Origin: DASWJZ01 sp963739005
Lineage (GTDB): Bacteria > Pseudomonadota > Alphaproteobacteria > Rhizobiales > Afifellaceae
Assembly: GCA_963739005.1 (NCBI GenBank)
Contig: CAVTYQ010000003.1
Span: forward strand, 124,001 to 188,000
DNA length: 64,000 bases
Reading direction: 5' to 3'
Shown: positions 19,547 through 28,933 of the stretch, one piece after another
Layout: the number at the start of each line of letters is the position of its first letter
How positions within the stretch are numbered: position 1 is the first letter of the stretch
The notes under the pieces: generated by a model
Told to the model about the DNA's origin: nothing
Databases searched by the model: none
The model's input: the letters and a program-made list of their open reading frames with translations, nothing else
Position numbers and translations under genes: made by a program

Positions 19547-20923
19547 TCAAAGGATCGGCCATGGGCTCTCTCCCGTTAGGCCGCCGCGCATCCGGATTGC
19601 TGCCGCGATATCCTCCGACCGATCGATGACTTCGTCTTCGTCCACCGTGACGATGCGGCGATGGTCCATCACGAAGCGACCGTCGACGATCACCGACTCG
19701 CAACTGTCGCCGGACGCCGCGTAGACCAGGTTGCGCACCTCGTTGTGCACCGGCAGCCAGTCGGCGCGGTTCATGTCGAAGATCGCGATATCCGCCTTCT
19801 TGCCGACCTCGATCGACCCGATCTCGCTCTCCAGCCCGAGCGCCCGGGCGCCGTTGATCGTCGCCTTCTCCACCATCGCCTCGGCGGTTACGGCACCGGG
19901 GTCGAAGCGGTAATCCTTGTGAGTCAGCGCCGCGAGCGACATTGCGCGCAGCATGTCGTTGCCGCAGTCGAACGGATCGGTGCCGAGCGCCACGTTCACG
20001 CCTGCGAAGGCGAGCTCCGGCATGCGCCCGAATTGCGCAAGACCGTAGGTCACCTTCATAGGCGAGCTCGGGCAGTGCACGACATGCGTTCCGCTCTTCG
20101 CCAGAAGGCTGATCTCGCCCGGGGTGACATGCAACACGTGCGTCAGCACAAGATTGGCGCCGAGCACGCCGAGATGCGCCAGATGCTCGGTGGGGCGGCG
20201 ACCGTGAACGCACAGATCGTGATTGACGTTCTCGATATGCGACGCGTGATGCATCGCGAGCACCGATCCGTGGCGGTCGGCCATCGCTTTCGACTCGACG
20301 ATCAGCCGATCCGAGGACCGGCCGTTGCCGACAATCGTCACGCACGGGCGAACGAGCTCATCGCTCCCGGCGTAGTCGCGCATGATGCGCTCGTTCTCGC
20401 TCAAGCATGCCTCGGTGCTTTCCACCGAAGCGCTGTGACCGTGGCTGACGACGTCCATCGTGCGGCGGCCGATCAGCCCGCGCATGCCGAGCTTCGGAAG
20501 CTCGGCCATCAGCGCATCGACATGATGGCTGCCGGCGTCGAGAAACGTCGTCGTGCCCGAGCGGACGGCGTCGATCAGCGTCAGCCGTGCACTCCACAGC
20601 TCATCCTCGCCGGTCAGCGCCGGAGCCACGCGGCCGTGGACGACGCGCGCCCACGGCAACCCGCATAGGCTCTCCGCCGGCAGGTTCTTGTGGATCATGT
20701 GATAGAGGTGGACATGTGCGTTCACGAAGCCCGGCGTGACGCACTTGTTCTTTGCATCGTAGATACGCGCCGCCGTCGTGGACCCGCGAAGCTCGGCCGA
20801 CTTGCCGACGGCCACGATCCTGTCACCCTTGATCGCCACGGCTCCGTCGCGGATCACGCGCCGCGACGCATCAACGGTGACGATGCTTCCGCAGTCAATC
20901 AGCAGGTCGACGCGGTCTGCCAT
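19547..20923 (-). CDS. Amidohydrolase / chlorohydrolase-family deaminase-like protein (copy 2)
   Basis: A 458-residue paralogue of the amidohydrolase at 17010–18431. Metal ligands His70 and His72 (NAHVHLYH), the later His in LAMHHASH and the Asp in VALGTDPFDC are present, and GSIEVGKKADIAIFDM closes the protein. ATG 20923 lies 11 bp after the stop of the hydroxyisobutyrate-dehydrogenase-like gene, indicating one transcript. The two copies sit on either side of one binding-protein gene, suggesting a local duplication with divergence toward related substrates. The substrate is unknown. Confidence 0.88.
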   Translation of the reverse strand: MADRVDLLIDCGSIVTVDASRRVIRDGAVAIKGDRIVAVGKSAELRGSTTAARIYDAKNKCVTPGFVNAHVHLYHMIHKNLPAESLCGLPWARVVHGRVAPALTGEDELWSARLTLIDAVRSGTTTFLDAGSHHVDALMAELPKLGMRGLIGRRTMDVVSHGHSASVESTEACLSENERIMRDYAGSDELVRPCVTIVGNGRSSDRLIVESKAMADRHGSVLAMHHASHIENVNHDLCVHGRRPTEHLAHLGVLGANLVLTHVLHVTPGEISLLAKSGTHVVHCPSSPMKVTYGLAQFGRMPELAFAGVNVALGTDPFDCGNDMLRAMSLAALTHKDYRFDPGAVTAEAMVEKATINGARALGLESEIGSIEVGKKADIAIFDMNRADWLPVHNEVRNLVYAASGDSCESVIVDGRFVMDHRRIVTVDEDEVIDRSEDIAAAIRMRGGLTGESPWPIL

Positions 20924-20934
20924 GCGGCTCAGCT

Positions 20935-21858
20935 CTACTCCGTCCGCTCTCGCGTCGCCGCGCATTTCTGCGTCGCGAGGATCGCTTCGTAATCGCGGTA
21001 GAGGAGCATGAAGTCGTCCTGCTGCATGCCGTGCGCCATGGCGGACTCCAGGAAGTCGCGCGCGGCTTCAACCATGCCAAGCGACAGGCCCGCGCCTTCG
21101 TTCAGCTCGGCGCCAAGGCAAAGATCACGGTAGACGAGGTCGGTGCGCCCGCGGCTGTCCCAAGTGCCGGAAAGGATATGCTGGGGAAAGCGGACCTCGC
21201 TCGCGTAACTGCGGGCGTTCGACTGGTTGAATATCTCGATCAGGCGCGCGAGTGGGATGCCTGCGCGCTCGGCGACTCGGCCCGCCTCGCAGGTCAGCAG
21301 GAACGTCCCGAAGGTGACGTTGTTATGGAGCAGCTTGATCGTGTGCCCAGCACCGCTCGGCCCGACGAGGAAGCTTTCCGCAGCCACGGCATCCAGAAAG
21401 GGCCGCGCGCGCTCGAAGACAGCTGCGTCGCCGCCAACCATGAGGACGAGCTGGCCCTTGTCGGCTTTCGCGGGCCCGCCGCTTGTACCGGCGTCGAGAT
21501 AGCCCACATCGCGCTCGCGGGCCGCGGCGGCGAGACGCCGTGACGAGTTGGGACTTGAGGTTGTGAGATCAACGAGAAGAAGACCGGGGCGCGCGCGCAC
21601 GATCATTCCGTCCTCGCCATCGGCCAGCGCCAAGACTTCGGCCATTCCGGGAACCGCGAGAAAAACGATGTCGCAGGCGGTCGCCATCTCCGTGGGCGGT
21701 ATCACCCGGAAATTCGGCAGTTCGGCCCAGCTGGCGCGCGTTTCAGGTGTGCGCGCCCAAACCATGATCGGGTCGCCGGAAAGGCGCATGAGATTGCGCG
21801 CAACTCCCGTACCGATAGCGCCGAGGCCGATCACACCGATACATGCGCCTGACGCCAT
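20935..21858 (-). CDS. NAD(P)-dependent beta-hydroxyacid dehydrogenase (3-HIBADH family, copy 1)
   Basis: A 307-residue member of the family that includes 3-hydroxyisobutyrate dehydrogenase, tartronate semialdehyde reductase and sulfolactaldehyde reductase. Cofactor motif GLGAIGTGVA near the N-terminus, substrate loop DAGTSGGPAKA, and catalytic Lys in GPSGAGHTIKLLHN. ATG 21858 has AGGGA upstream. It is close to the copy at 27602–28519 (shared NQSNARSYA/NNSNARSYA and HILSGTWD). It is immediately upstream of amidohydrolase copy 2. The true substrate is not known. Confidence 0.9.
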   Translation of the reverse strand: MASGACIGVIGLGAIGTGVARNLMRLSGDPIMVWARTPETRASWAELPNFRVIPPTEMATACDIVFLAVPGMAEVLALADGEDGMIVRARPGLLLVDLTTSSPNSSRRLAAAARERDVGYLDAGTSGGPAKADKGQLVLMVGGDAAVFERARPFLDAVAAESFLVGPSGAGHTIKLLHNNVTFGTFLLTCEAGRVAERAGIPLARLIEIFNQSNARSYASEVRFPQHILSGTWDSRGRTDLVYRDLCLGAELNEGAGLSLGMVEAARDFLESAMAHGMQQDDFMLLYRDYEAILATQKCAATRERTE

Positions 21859-22087
21859 GGTTCCCTGAGCGACCGATGCGCAAGACGCATCGGACCGCGT
21901 TCCTCCCCTCAATTTTCACGGCTGCATCAGGCTTTGGTGCCCTGATTGCGCCGAATTTGGATTGATTTCGGGATACAACGAGTTCTCAGCCCCACATAGC
22001 GAATAGATATCGGACAAAAGTTCAGTGCCTGCGATGATTCCGGCAGAGAACTCCGGCGGACTGAACCGACCTTGAGCGGCTTTGCGC

Positions 22088-22843
22088 TCACACGACCCTG
22101 TAGTACGGAAACAGCCTGGCGGCGGAAAGGCGCAGGAGCCGGTCGGCCGCAAATCCCATCATCCCGAGGACCACGAAGCCGACGAATATCTGGTCCGTGA
22201 GCATCAGGCTGCGCGACGACCAGACCAGAAATCCCATGCCCGAATTCGCGGCAAGCATCTCCGCCGCAGCGATGACTATGAAGGCATTGCCAAGCGCCAT
22301 GCGGAGGCCGGTCACGATGTGAGGCACCGTGCAAGGGAGCACGACGCGCAGCAGCGTCTGCCGCTCGGACGTGCCGAGCACGCGCGCTGCCCGAAGCAGC
22401 CCGACCGGCGTGCTCAGCGCACCGGCCATCGTGTTGATCACGACGATGAAGAAGGCGGTGTAGAAGACCAGCATCACCTTCGACAGTTCGCCCGCGCCGA
22501 ACCAAACGACAAAGAGACCGACGAATGCGATCGGCGGGATGTAGCGCAGCCCCTGAATATAAGGCGTGGCGAACGCACGCACCGTGGGGAAGAGCCCCAT
22601 CATCAGCCCGAGCGGTATCCCGATTACGCCGCCAAGAGCCCAGCCGCCGAGGATGCGCGCCGCACTGATTGCCATCGACGGAAAGAGGGTCCCCTCACGC
22701 GCAAGCTCTATCGCGGTCCCGGCGGTGAGACGCGGAGAGGGAAGCAGCAGCGGGTATGTGAAGGACGCCGCGGTCGACCAGACCGCTATCAGAATGGCGA
22801 AGCCGCAGAGCGACAGTGCAATCGTTCCAGCAAGCGAACGCAC
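22088..22843 (-). CDS. ABC transporter permease (SsuC/TauC type, copy 2)
   Basis: A 251-residue inner-membrane protein with about six membrane segments and the EAA loop RAARVLGTSERQTLLRVVLPCTVPHI. GTG 22843 is chosen because GGAGGAG lies upstream with good spacing; the frame is open further, but that part overlaps the divergent promoter region and shows no homology. It is a paralogue of 16175–16999. No ATPase accompanies it, so it may share the ATPase at 15381–16166. A 229-bp gap separates it from the next gene in the run. Confidence 0.9.
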   Translation of the reverse strand: MRSLAGTIALSLCGFAILIAVWSTAASFTYPLLLPSPRLTAGTAIELAREGTLFPSMAISAARILGGWALGGVIGIPLGLMMGLFPTVRAFATPYIQGLRYIPPIAFVGLFVVWFGAGELSKVMLVFYTAFFIVVINTMAGALSTPVGLLRAARVLGTSERQTLLRVVLPCTVPHIVTGLRMALGNAFIVIAAAEMLAANSGMGFLVWSSRSLMLTDQIFVGFVVLGMMGFAADRLLRLSAARLFPYYRVV

Positions 22844-23053
22844 GAACGGTGCTCCTCCGGGAGGACCTGCAAGAAATCGAGTCCATCGGCCACTGTCAAC
22901 CTGCTTCAAATGGCGACGATGCTGCTCTTCAGACGCGAATATAATGCTTGAGAACTTTTCGCTTGAGGCGGCCCCCAACGCAATCACACTATCGTTCCAA
23001 CAAGCTGCAAAAGGCCACTGCGCTTTATGCGCCCAACGTGGCAGGGAGGAGTC

Positions 23054-24221
23054 ATGTACAGGGCCACGGCCAACACCGTCATGCCCACGACCGTTATCGG
23101 ATCCCTGCCGAGACCAAGTTGGTACACCGAAAATCTCGGTGCCCGGACCTTCATTGAGGCAATGTCAGAGTCTGCGTTTCCGCGAGCAGTACACGGACGC
23201 GGTCGGCGCCTATATCAGGGACCAGGAGATCGCCGGCCTCGACATCTACACCGATGGCGACGCACGGTTCGACGCCGACGTTGGCGGGTTGAGCTGGGCG
23301 CTCTATCCCGCGCGACACATGACCGGCTTCGCCAATCTCCAGTCGCGCGTCTTTCCCTGGGAGAAGCCGACGCGCGGCACCATCCTCTCGGAGGTCACGG
23401 AGGCGCGCGTGATGCCGCACATCGTCTCGCCGATCGAGCGTGGAGACCTGCAATATACGGCGATCTGGAAGACGGCGCAGCGGCTGACCCAGAAGCCGAT
23501 CAAGTTCGGCACGATCGCGCCCGATCTTCTGGCGCTGCAAGTCGCCGACGATCACTACACGGTCGTACGCGAGCGCATCATGGCGCTGAGTGACGCCTTC
23601 AACCGCGAGCTGACCGAGCTTGCGAAGGCAGGCTGCGCGGCAATCCAGATCGAAGACCCGCAGGTGCACATGCTCGCCGCGAAGGGCATCAAAGACGACG
23701 TCATGACGCCGGAGTTCTCGGTCGAGGTCTTCAACAACACCGTCAAGGGGCTGCGCGAGTACACCGAGGTCTGGTGCCATTGCTGCTGGGGGAATGCCGC
23801 TCAGCAACGTGCCTTCGACGAGCCGCAGAGCTACGGCCCCGCACTCGAGGCGATGAACAACATCGACGCCGATATCATCACCTTCGAATGCTGCAGCACC
23901 GGTGGCATGGATCTTGAGGCGATCGCCGAACGCATCGTCGGCAAGAAGATCGCAGTCGGCGCTGTGGATCATCACACGCTGCAGGTGGAGAGCGCCAATC
24001 AGGTCGCCGCGCTGGTCCGGCGGGCTGCGAAGGCGGTCTCAGCCGAACGACTCGTGATCTGCTCCGACTGCGGCATGGGACGCGACGGGATGAGCCGTCG
24101 CCACGCCTTCTACAAAATGGTCGCCATCACGCGCGGCACGAACATCGTGCGGCGCGAGTTGGGGCTGCCGGAATCGCCATGCCTTGCCGCCGACGAGCGA
24201 TTCCTCCTCAACGTCCAATAG
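23054..24221 (+). pseudogene. MetE-like (cobalamin-independent methionine synthase C-terminal domain) protein, one frameshift
   Basis: ATG 23054 follows AGGGAGGAGTC. The N-terminus TTVIGSLPRPSWY is typical of single-domain MetE relatives. The frame changes at the CC pair 23180–23181, after which REQYTDAVGAYIRDQEIAGLDI continues to the stop at 24221. Restored length is about 388 residues. Likely zinc ligands are visible in WCHCCWGN (His and Cys) and in CSDCGMG (Cys). Relatives include methionine synthases and epoxyalkane:coenzyme M transferases, which activate thiols on zinc. It is divergent from the ABC permease and 50 bp upstream of a sulfonate-type binding protein, so a sulfur-compound substrate is plausible but unproven. 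Confidence 0.82.
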
Positions 24222-24271
24222 AGCGGTCGAATAGCGCGCGCGGCAGACAACCCGCGGCTAAGGGGGACGAC

Positions 24272-25252
24272 ATGACATCGAAAATGATCAGAAGAGCGAT
24301 CCAGGTTTCTGTCGCACTCACCACGCTGATCCTGGGAGCCCAGGTCGAGTTTGCCGAGGCGCCGTCGATCCGCTTCACGACCGACACGATGCAGACCAGC
24401 CTTCCGATCTGGTGGGCTGAGGAGCATGGGATGTTCGGCGCGGAGGGCCTGGAATACTCCGACACGCTGGTGAATGCGGGTTTCCTCGGCCTGCAGTCGA
24501 TCGGCGCCGGCCGCAACGATGCATCGATCCAAAGCGATCCTCCGACCTGCAGCAACATCGCCAAGGGCATCGACGCCGTGATTGTAGCCGTCGTCGCCAA
24601 GGGACAGGCGAGCATGGGGCTGGTCGCACGCAAGCCCTATAAGTCGATCGAGGACCTGAAAGGGAAGAAGATCATCTGGATGCAGGGAACCGGCGGCGAG
24701 CTCGGCTTTATCAAGTATCTCGAGGCCCGCGGCATGAGCATCTCGGATTTCGAGCACGTCAACCTGGCGCCGGCGGAGGCCGTGCCGACGCTGGTCAATA
24801 ACGGTGCTGACGCCATGTGGTTCTGGGAGCCCTGGCCGCGCCGCGCCGCTCAGGTAGCGCCGGACGATCTCGATATCATCGCCCGTAGCAGCCGCGACGA
24901 ATACGATCTGAACATGATCCTCACCGTCCGCCGCGAATTCGCGGAGCAGCAACCGGAAACGGTGAAGAAGTTCCTCAAGGTCCTGATTGAGGCCGAGCAA
25001 GAGCTGAACGCCGATCCGGAAGCGTCTGCGGCTCTTTACGCGCGCCGGCTTCGCACAACGCTTGATGACGCGCGCGCCGCCCTTGGCGACTATCCCATCC
25101 ATCTCAATCTGGATGGCGAGTTCGTCAAGGAGCTGAAGGATGTCTGTGCGCTCAAGGCAAGGCTCGGCAATGTGGAGGAAGGAGACGTGACCAAGGCGAT
25201 CGATCCGAGCTTCCTGCGCGCCGTCGCGCCGGACCGGGTCGAGGACTTCTGA
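24272..25252 (+). CDS. ABC transporter substrate-binding protein (taurine/nitrate type, copy 2)
   Basis: A 326-residue periplasmic protein with signal peptide (about 1–28). Motifs WWAEEHGMFGAEGL, GLQSIGAGRNDA, SIEDLKGKKIIWMQGTG and WFWEPWP match the paralogue at 18501–19475 almost segment by segment. AGGGGGACGAC precedes ATG 24272. It lies 50 bp after the MetE-like gene on the same strand and is opposite to the main ABC operon, though it probably uses the same membrane components. Intact. Confidence 0.92.
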   Translation: MTSKMIRRAIQVSVALTTLILGAQVEFAEAPSIRFTTDTMQTSLPIWWAEEHGMFGAEGLEYSDTLVNAGFLGLQSIGAGRNDASIQSDPPTCSNIAKGIDAVIVAVVAKGQASMGLVARKPYKSIEDLKGKKIIWMQGTGGELGFIKYLEARGMSISDFEHVNLAPAEAVPTLVNNGADAMWFWEPWPRRAAQVAPDDLDIIARSSRDEYDLNMILTVRREFAEQQPETVKKFLKVLIEAEQELNADPEASAALYARRLRTTLDDARAALGDYPIHLNLDGEFVKELKDVCALKARLGNVEEGDVTKAIDPSFLRAVAPDRVEDF

Positions 25253-25271
25253 GAGCGTTTGAGCGGGAGCG

Positions 25272-26403
25272 CTAGATGGTGAACCTGGCGACCGCCGCCT
25301 CGTCTACCTCGACGCCGAGGCCGACGCCGACCGGAAGCGCCGCGCCGCATCGCCCGATCGGAATCGGAACGCGAACGAGGTCCTCGGCGAGGTAGATATG
25401 TGTGAGGTTCACGCCCCAGTCGAGCACCGGGGCTGCCGCGGCCACAACCAGCGTGGCGGCGGCGGAGAGGCTGCTTCCGGCAACCTTTCCGGCGAGCGTC
25501 ACGGAGAGGCCGAGTTGCTCACAGAGCATCGTCGCCCTGAGCGCCTCGGCTATGCCGCCGGTCTTGATGATCTTGATGTTGACGCCACTGACCGCGCCAG
25601 CTGTGCCGAGCGCGAAAACGTCGTCGGGCGTCGCCACGCATTCGTCGCCGCAAATCGGAACCGGTCCCTGCGCGGCAAGGATGCCGAGTTGACGGAGCTG
25701 ACGGCTCGGCAATGGCTGCTCGAGGAAGAGCAGCCCGGCCCCTTCCGCTCCGCGCAGGTAGGCCTGCGCCTGCTGAAGATTCCAGCCAGTATTGGCATCG
25801 GTGCAGAGCTTCACCTCCTCGCCAAGGCAGGTGCGCACCGCCAGCGCGCACTCGGCCTCCGTCTCTACCGTCCGCACGCCCGCCTTCAGCTTGAAGAAGC
25901 CATAGCCCTCCGCACGCTTGGCCTCGGCCTCGGCGATATCGGCATCGGTGTCAGCGTTGCCGAGGAGCCACATCGGCTCAACCTCTCGGCGCAGCGCCCC
26001 GCCGACAAGCTCCACGGCCGGGACGCCGAGATGCCGACCAACAAGGTCAAGGAGCGCGATCTCGACCGCCGACTTCGCGCTACTGTTATGGGCGATCGCG
26101 GCCTCGCAGCGGCGCACAAGCGCGGCACGCCGCATCGCGTCCTCTCCGACGAGGACCGGCGCCAGGTATTGCTCCACAGCGGCCACCATTCCGGGAAGCG
26201 TGTCGCCCGTCATGGTCGGGCCGCCGGTCGCCTCGCCCCAGCCGCAAAGCCCGCCTTCCGCCTCAATGCGCACAAGCAGATTCTCGGCCGAACTCGATGC
26301 GCTCGCCTGCCATGACCATCGGTTTCTTGAGCGGAAGCGACACGCCAATCGCATCGACGCGGCGGATCACAAGCGGTCGTTCAAAGTTGATGGCGCCCTG
26401 CAC
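25272..26403 (-). pseudogene. Mandelate racemase/muconate lactonizing enzyme family protein, frameshift near N-terminus
   Basis: An enolase-superfamily protein of about 375 residues. The N-terminal capping domain is encoded from a likely GTG at 26403 (FERPLVIRRVDAIGVSLPLKKP), and the frame changes near 26300 to SAENLLVRIEAEGG. The barrel has the KxK motif in FFKLKAG, metal ligands in CTDANTGW (Asp), LFLEQPL (Glu) and CGDECV, and the Lys in NIKIIKTGG, so the MLE-subgroup active site looks complete. Members cycloisomerise, dehydrate or racemise carboxylates. It is convergent with binding-protein copy 2 with only 19 bp between the stops. The substrate is unknown. Confidence 0.82.
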
Positions 26404-26486
26404 GGGGATGGTCTCCTCCCAATAGTATTTATGTACTTTTGTAAATTATCGCCTGCTGCCGAGGCAAGTTAAAATCAATCATATAA

Positions 26487-26502
26487 AATATCATTTGATA
26501 TT
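26487..26502. promoter_or_regulatory. Perfect inverted repeat in divergent AT-rich promoter region
   Basis: AATATCA-TT-TGATATT is a perfect palindrome with 7-bp arms, located in the AT-rich stretch (about 26420–26590) between the divergent enolase-superfamily gene and the hydroxyacid dehydrogenase gene. It is a candidate operator for one of the local regulators. Confidence 0.4.
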
Positions 26503-26643
26503 ACGACATGCACTTTTCCGGCCTCCACGAGATGTACACTTTAAATGTTCTATGGACTTAATTGACAATTCTTTCAAAGAACCGTCGCTCCACCAAGCGT
26601 GTCGGCTCGGATCCACGCGGCATGCTGCCGGGCGGATGACGGC

Positions 26644-27521
26644 GTGACGCAGCAGATCGGGTTGATCGGGCTGGGCCTCATGGGCGGCGTCTTCGCGGCG
26701 CGCCTTACGCATGCCGGCTTCACCGTCCTCGGCTCAGACGTCGACGCCGGGAAGCGCGCTGCTTTCGCCGGACCCCATAGAATCCCCGTCGACGACGTCG
26801 GGGAGATAGGCCGGCGATGCCCCGTCGCTCTGATTTCGGTCCTCTCGATCGACCAGGTGGAAGCCGTCGTCGAAGGCCCCGGGGGCTCGTCGAAGGTGCG
26901 CGCCAGGACGCGGTCGCCCTTTGCGCATCCACCTGCCCTCCGGATCGCGTCGCCGCGCTCGCAGAACGAAGTGCGCGGCACGGCCTTGTCCTCCTCGACA
27001 CACCGGTTTCCGGCACGACAGCGCAGGTTCGCCGCGGCGAAGGTCTGGGGCTGATCGGCGGCGACGCGGAAGCTGCCAAGCGGGCGTCAGCTGTGCTCGA
27101 CGCGATCTATCCGAAGCGCTTCCACATCGGCCCGGCCGGCGACGCGAGCAAGGCGAAGCTGGCGATCAACTTGATCCTCGGCATCAATCGGCTCGGCCTG
27201 GCGGAAGGTCTTGTCTTCGCCGAACGGATGGGGCTCGACCTCGGCGCATTCCTGAACATCGCCCGCGCCTCGGCGGCATATTCCCAGATCATGGACGTCA
27301 AGGGCGACAAGATGGTGGAAGGCGACTTCACCCCGCTCAGCAAGGTCTCGCAGCATCTGAAGGACGTGCGGATCATGCTTTCGGAGGCCGCGGCGCGCGG
27401 CCAGGTGCTGCCGGTCGGCGAGGTGCTGGCTGATGTCCTCGAAGCCTGCATGCACCAGGGAGACGGCGAGCAGGACAACGCGATCATGATCGAAGAGATC
27501 CGAAGGCGGTCGGGAGCATGA
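26644..27521 (+). pseudogene. NAD(P)-dependent beta-hydroxyacid dehydrogenase (3-HIBADH family, copy 2), one frameshift
   Basis: From GTG 26644 the protein begins TQQIGLIGLGLMGGVFAARL, the cofactor motif. After VEAVVEGPGG the frame changes in a run of five G at 26881–26885 (one base short) and continues LVEGARQDAVALCASTCPPD to the stop at 27521. The substrate loop is LLDTPVSGTTAQV, with SGT rather than the SGGP of the other two copies. The catalytic Lys is in GPAGDASKAKLAIN. Restored length is about 292 residues. It belongs to a different subgroup from the copies at 20935 and 27602 and is convergent with the latter. Confidence 0.82.
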
Positions 27522-27601
27522 CGCACCGCCCGCCACTTTCGCGAGCCCGCGCGTGGCTCGCCAGGCCGCCGCCTCGCCGGGCGCTTGACGCCCGCAGCCC
27601 G

Positions 27602-28519
27602 TCAGGCCGCCGGCGCCGTTGCCCGAACCGGCTCGTTGACCTTCCTGATCTCCTCGAAGTCTCGGTAGAGCAGGCTGTAGTCGTCGTTGACCATGCCGTG
27701 CGCAATGGCCTTGTCGAGGTAATAGAGCGTCGCTTCCGAGAACTTCGTGCCGGCGCCAAGGCTTCGTCCGAGCGCCAGGCCCATCTGCAGATCCTTGTGC
27801 AGATTGTAGATGCGCGAGCGTGCATCCCACGTGCCGGAGAGAATGTGCTTGGGGAAGCGCGATTCCGTCGCGTAGCTGCGGGCATTGGAATTGTTCAGGA
27901 CCTGAATGATGTCTTCAAGCTTCATGCCCGCGCGTTCGCCCAACCGCGCCGCTTCGCTGGTCGCCATGAAGGTCGCGTGACAGACGATGTTATGAAGCAG
28001 CTTCATCGTGTGCCCGGTGCCACTCTCGCCGAGATAGTAGATGGTCTTGGCGACCTTCTCGAGAACCGGGCTGACACGCTCGAAAACGGCCGGGTCGCCG
28101 CCGACCATCAGCGTCAGCTCGCCGGAATCGGAGCGCGTCGGTCCGCCGCTCGTCCCCACGTCGAGATAATCGACTCCCATCGGCTTCAGCTCGGCAGCAA
28201 GCTTGCGTGTCTCGGTCGGATCGGATGTCGTCAGATCACAGAGGACCAGGCCCGGACGCGCCGCGCGAAGAATTCCCTCACTTCCTCCGAGACAGGCCCT
28301 GACCTCCGCCGTCGCCGGCACGACGAAGAAGATGATCGCGCACTTTGCCGCCATGTCGACCGGCTTGGCAGACTTGATCCCGTCTTGGCCCTCGACGCGC
28401 CGCCGCGCGGTTTCGGAAAGGTCCCACGCGAGAACCGGGTGCCCACCCTTTGCAAGATTGAGCGCGACCCCGCGCCCCATATTGCCAAGTCCGATGACAC
28501 CGACCGTCGGCTGAGCCAC
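27602..28519 (-). CDS. NAD(P)-dependent beta-hydroxyacid dehydrogenase (3-HIBADH family, copy 3)
   Basis: A 305-residue intact member: cofactor motif VIGLGNMGRGVALNLA, substrate loop DVGTSGGPTRS, and catalytic Lys in GESGTGHTMKLLHN. It is closely related to the copy at 20935–21858 (HILSGTWD, LLYRDFEE/LLYRDYEA near the C-terminus). Family reactions interconvert a 3-hydroxyacid and its semialdehyde; sulfolactaldehyde reductases belong here too, which is of interest next to xsc and sauS, but the substrate cannot be assigned. Confidence 0.9.
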   Translation of the reverse strand: MAQPTVGVIGLGNMGRGVALNLAKGGHPVLAWDLSETARRRVEGQDGIKSAKPVDMAAKCAIIFFVVPATAEVRACLGGSEGILRAARPGLVLCDLTTSDPTETRKLAAELKPMGVDYLDVGTSGGPTRSDSGELTLMVGGDPAVFERVSPVLEKVAKTIYYLGESGTGHTMKLLHNIVCHATFMATSEAARLGERAGMKLEDIIQVLNNSNARSYATESRFPKHILSGTWDARSRIYNLHKDLQMGLALGRSLGAGTKFSEATLYYLDKAIAHGMVNDDYSLLYRDFEEIRKVNEPVRATAPAA

Positions 28520-28933
28520 CTTATGCTCTCCTCGCTTACGCGTTTGTCAGGCGATCTTCTCCATAGCGCCGACTCCGGAGTCAACATTAAAGTCCGCAGC
28601 GGCATGGCAATAAATTCCACTATATTGCATGATAATTACTGATACACTGCAACATGGCGCTCAAGGCGATCGCTCGTCGACAATTGGGCTGATCTCGCGT
28701 CGTACAGAAGTCCGCGTGAGCGAATATAGAAATTCCCTAATGTATTCGTCAATTAGTTTTCAACACGGAACAACTTGACTATCCGCTTTCCTGGCGCCAG
28801 AAGTAACTTACCTCCCTATGGACGCGACTGTCGCTGCCGGAGCGCTGCGGTCGGCCTGAACTGTTGACCGTAGCGCCGGCTCGGCGGCGGCGCCGCGCAC
28901 CGGGAGTGCAGCATCAAAAGAAACAGAGAACGC
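28520..28933. other. AT-rich intergenic region between divergent genes
   Basis: A 414-bp stretch with no convincing gene. About 28590–28800 is AT-rich compared with both flanks and should hold the promoters of the dehydrogenase (minus) and the GST gene (plus). A TTGCA/TGCAA pair with an 18-bp gap (28625–28652) is the only symmetry noted. Confidence 0.5.

Noticed and set aside
21927..22087. A small gene between permease copy 2 and the dehydrogenase
   Set aside because: The open frames there show no family motif or ribosome-binding site; treated as a spacer.
22566..23053. N-terminal extension of the MetE-like protein far upstream
   Set aside because: It overlaps the divergent permease gene and promoter; ATG 23054 has a strong ribosome-binding site and the family N-terminus.
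28818..28860. A 13-codon leader peptide before the GST gene
   Set aside because: No regulatory codon run or attenuator follows; short open frames are expected by chance.
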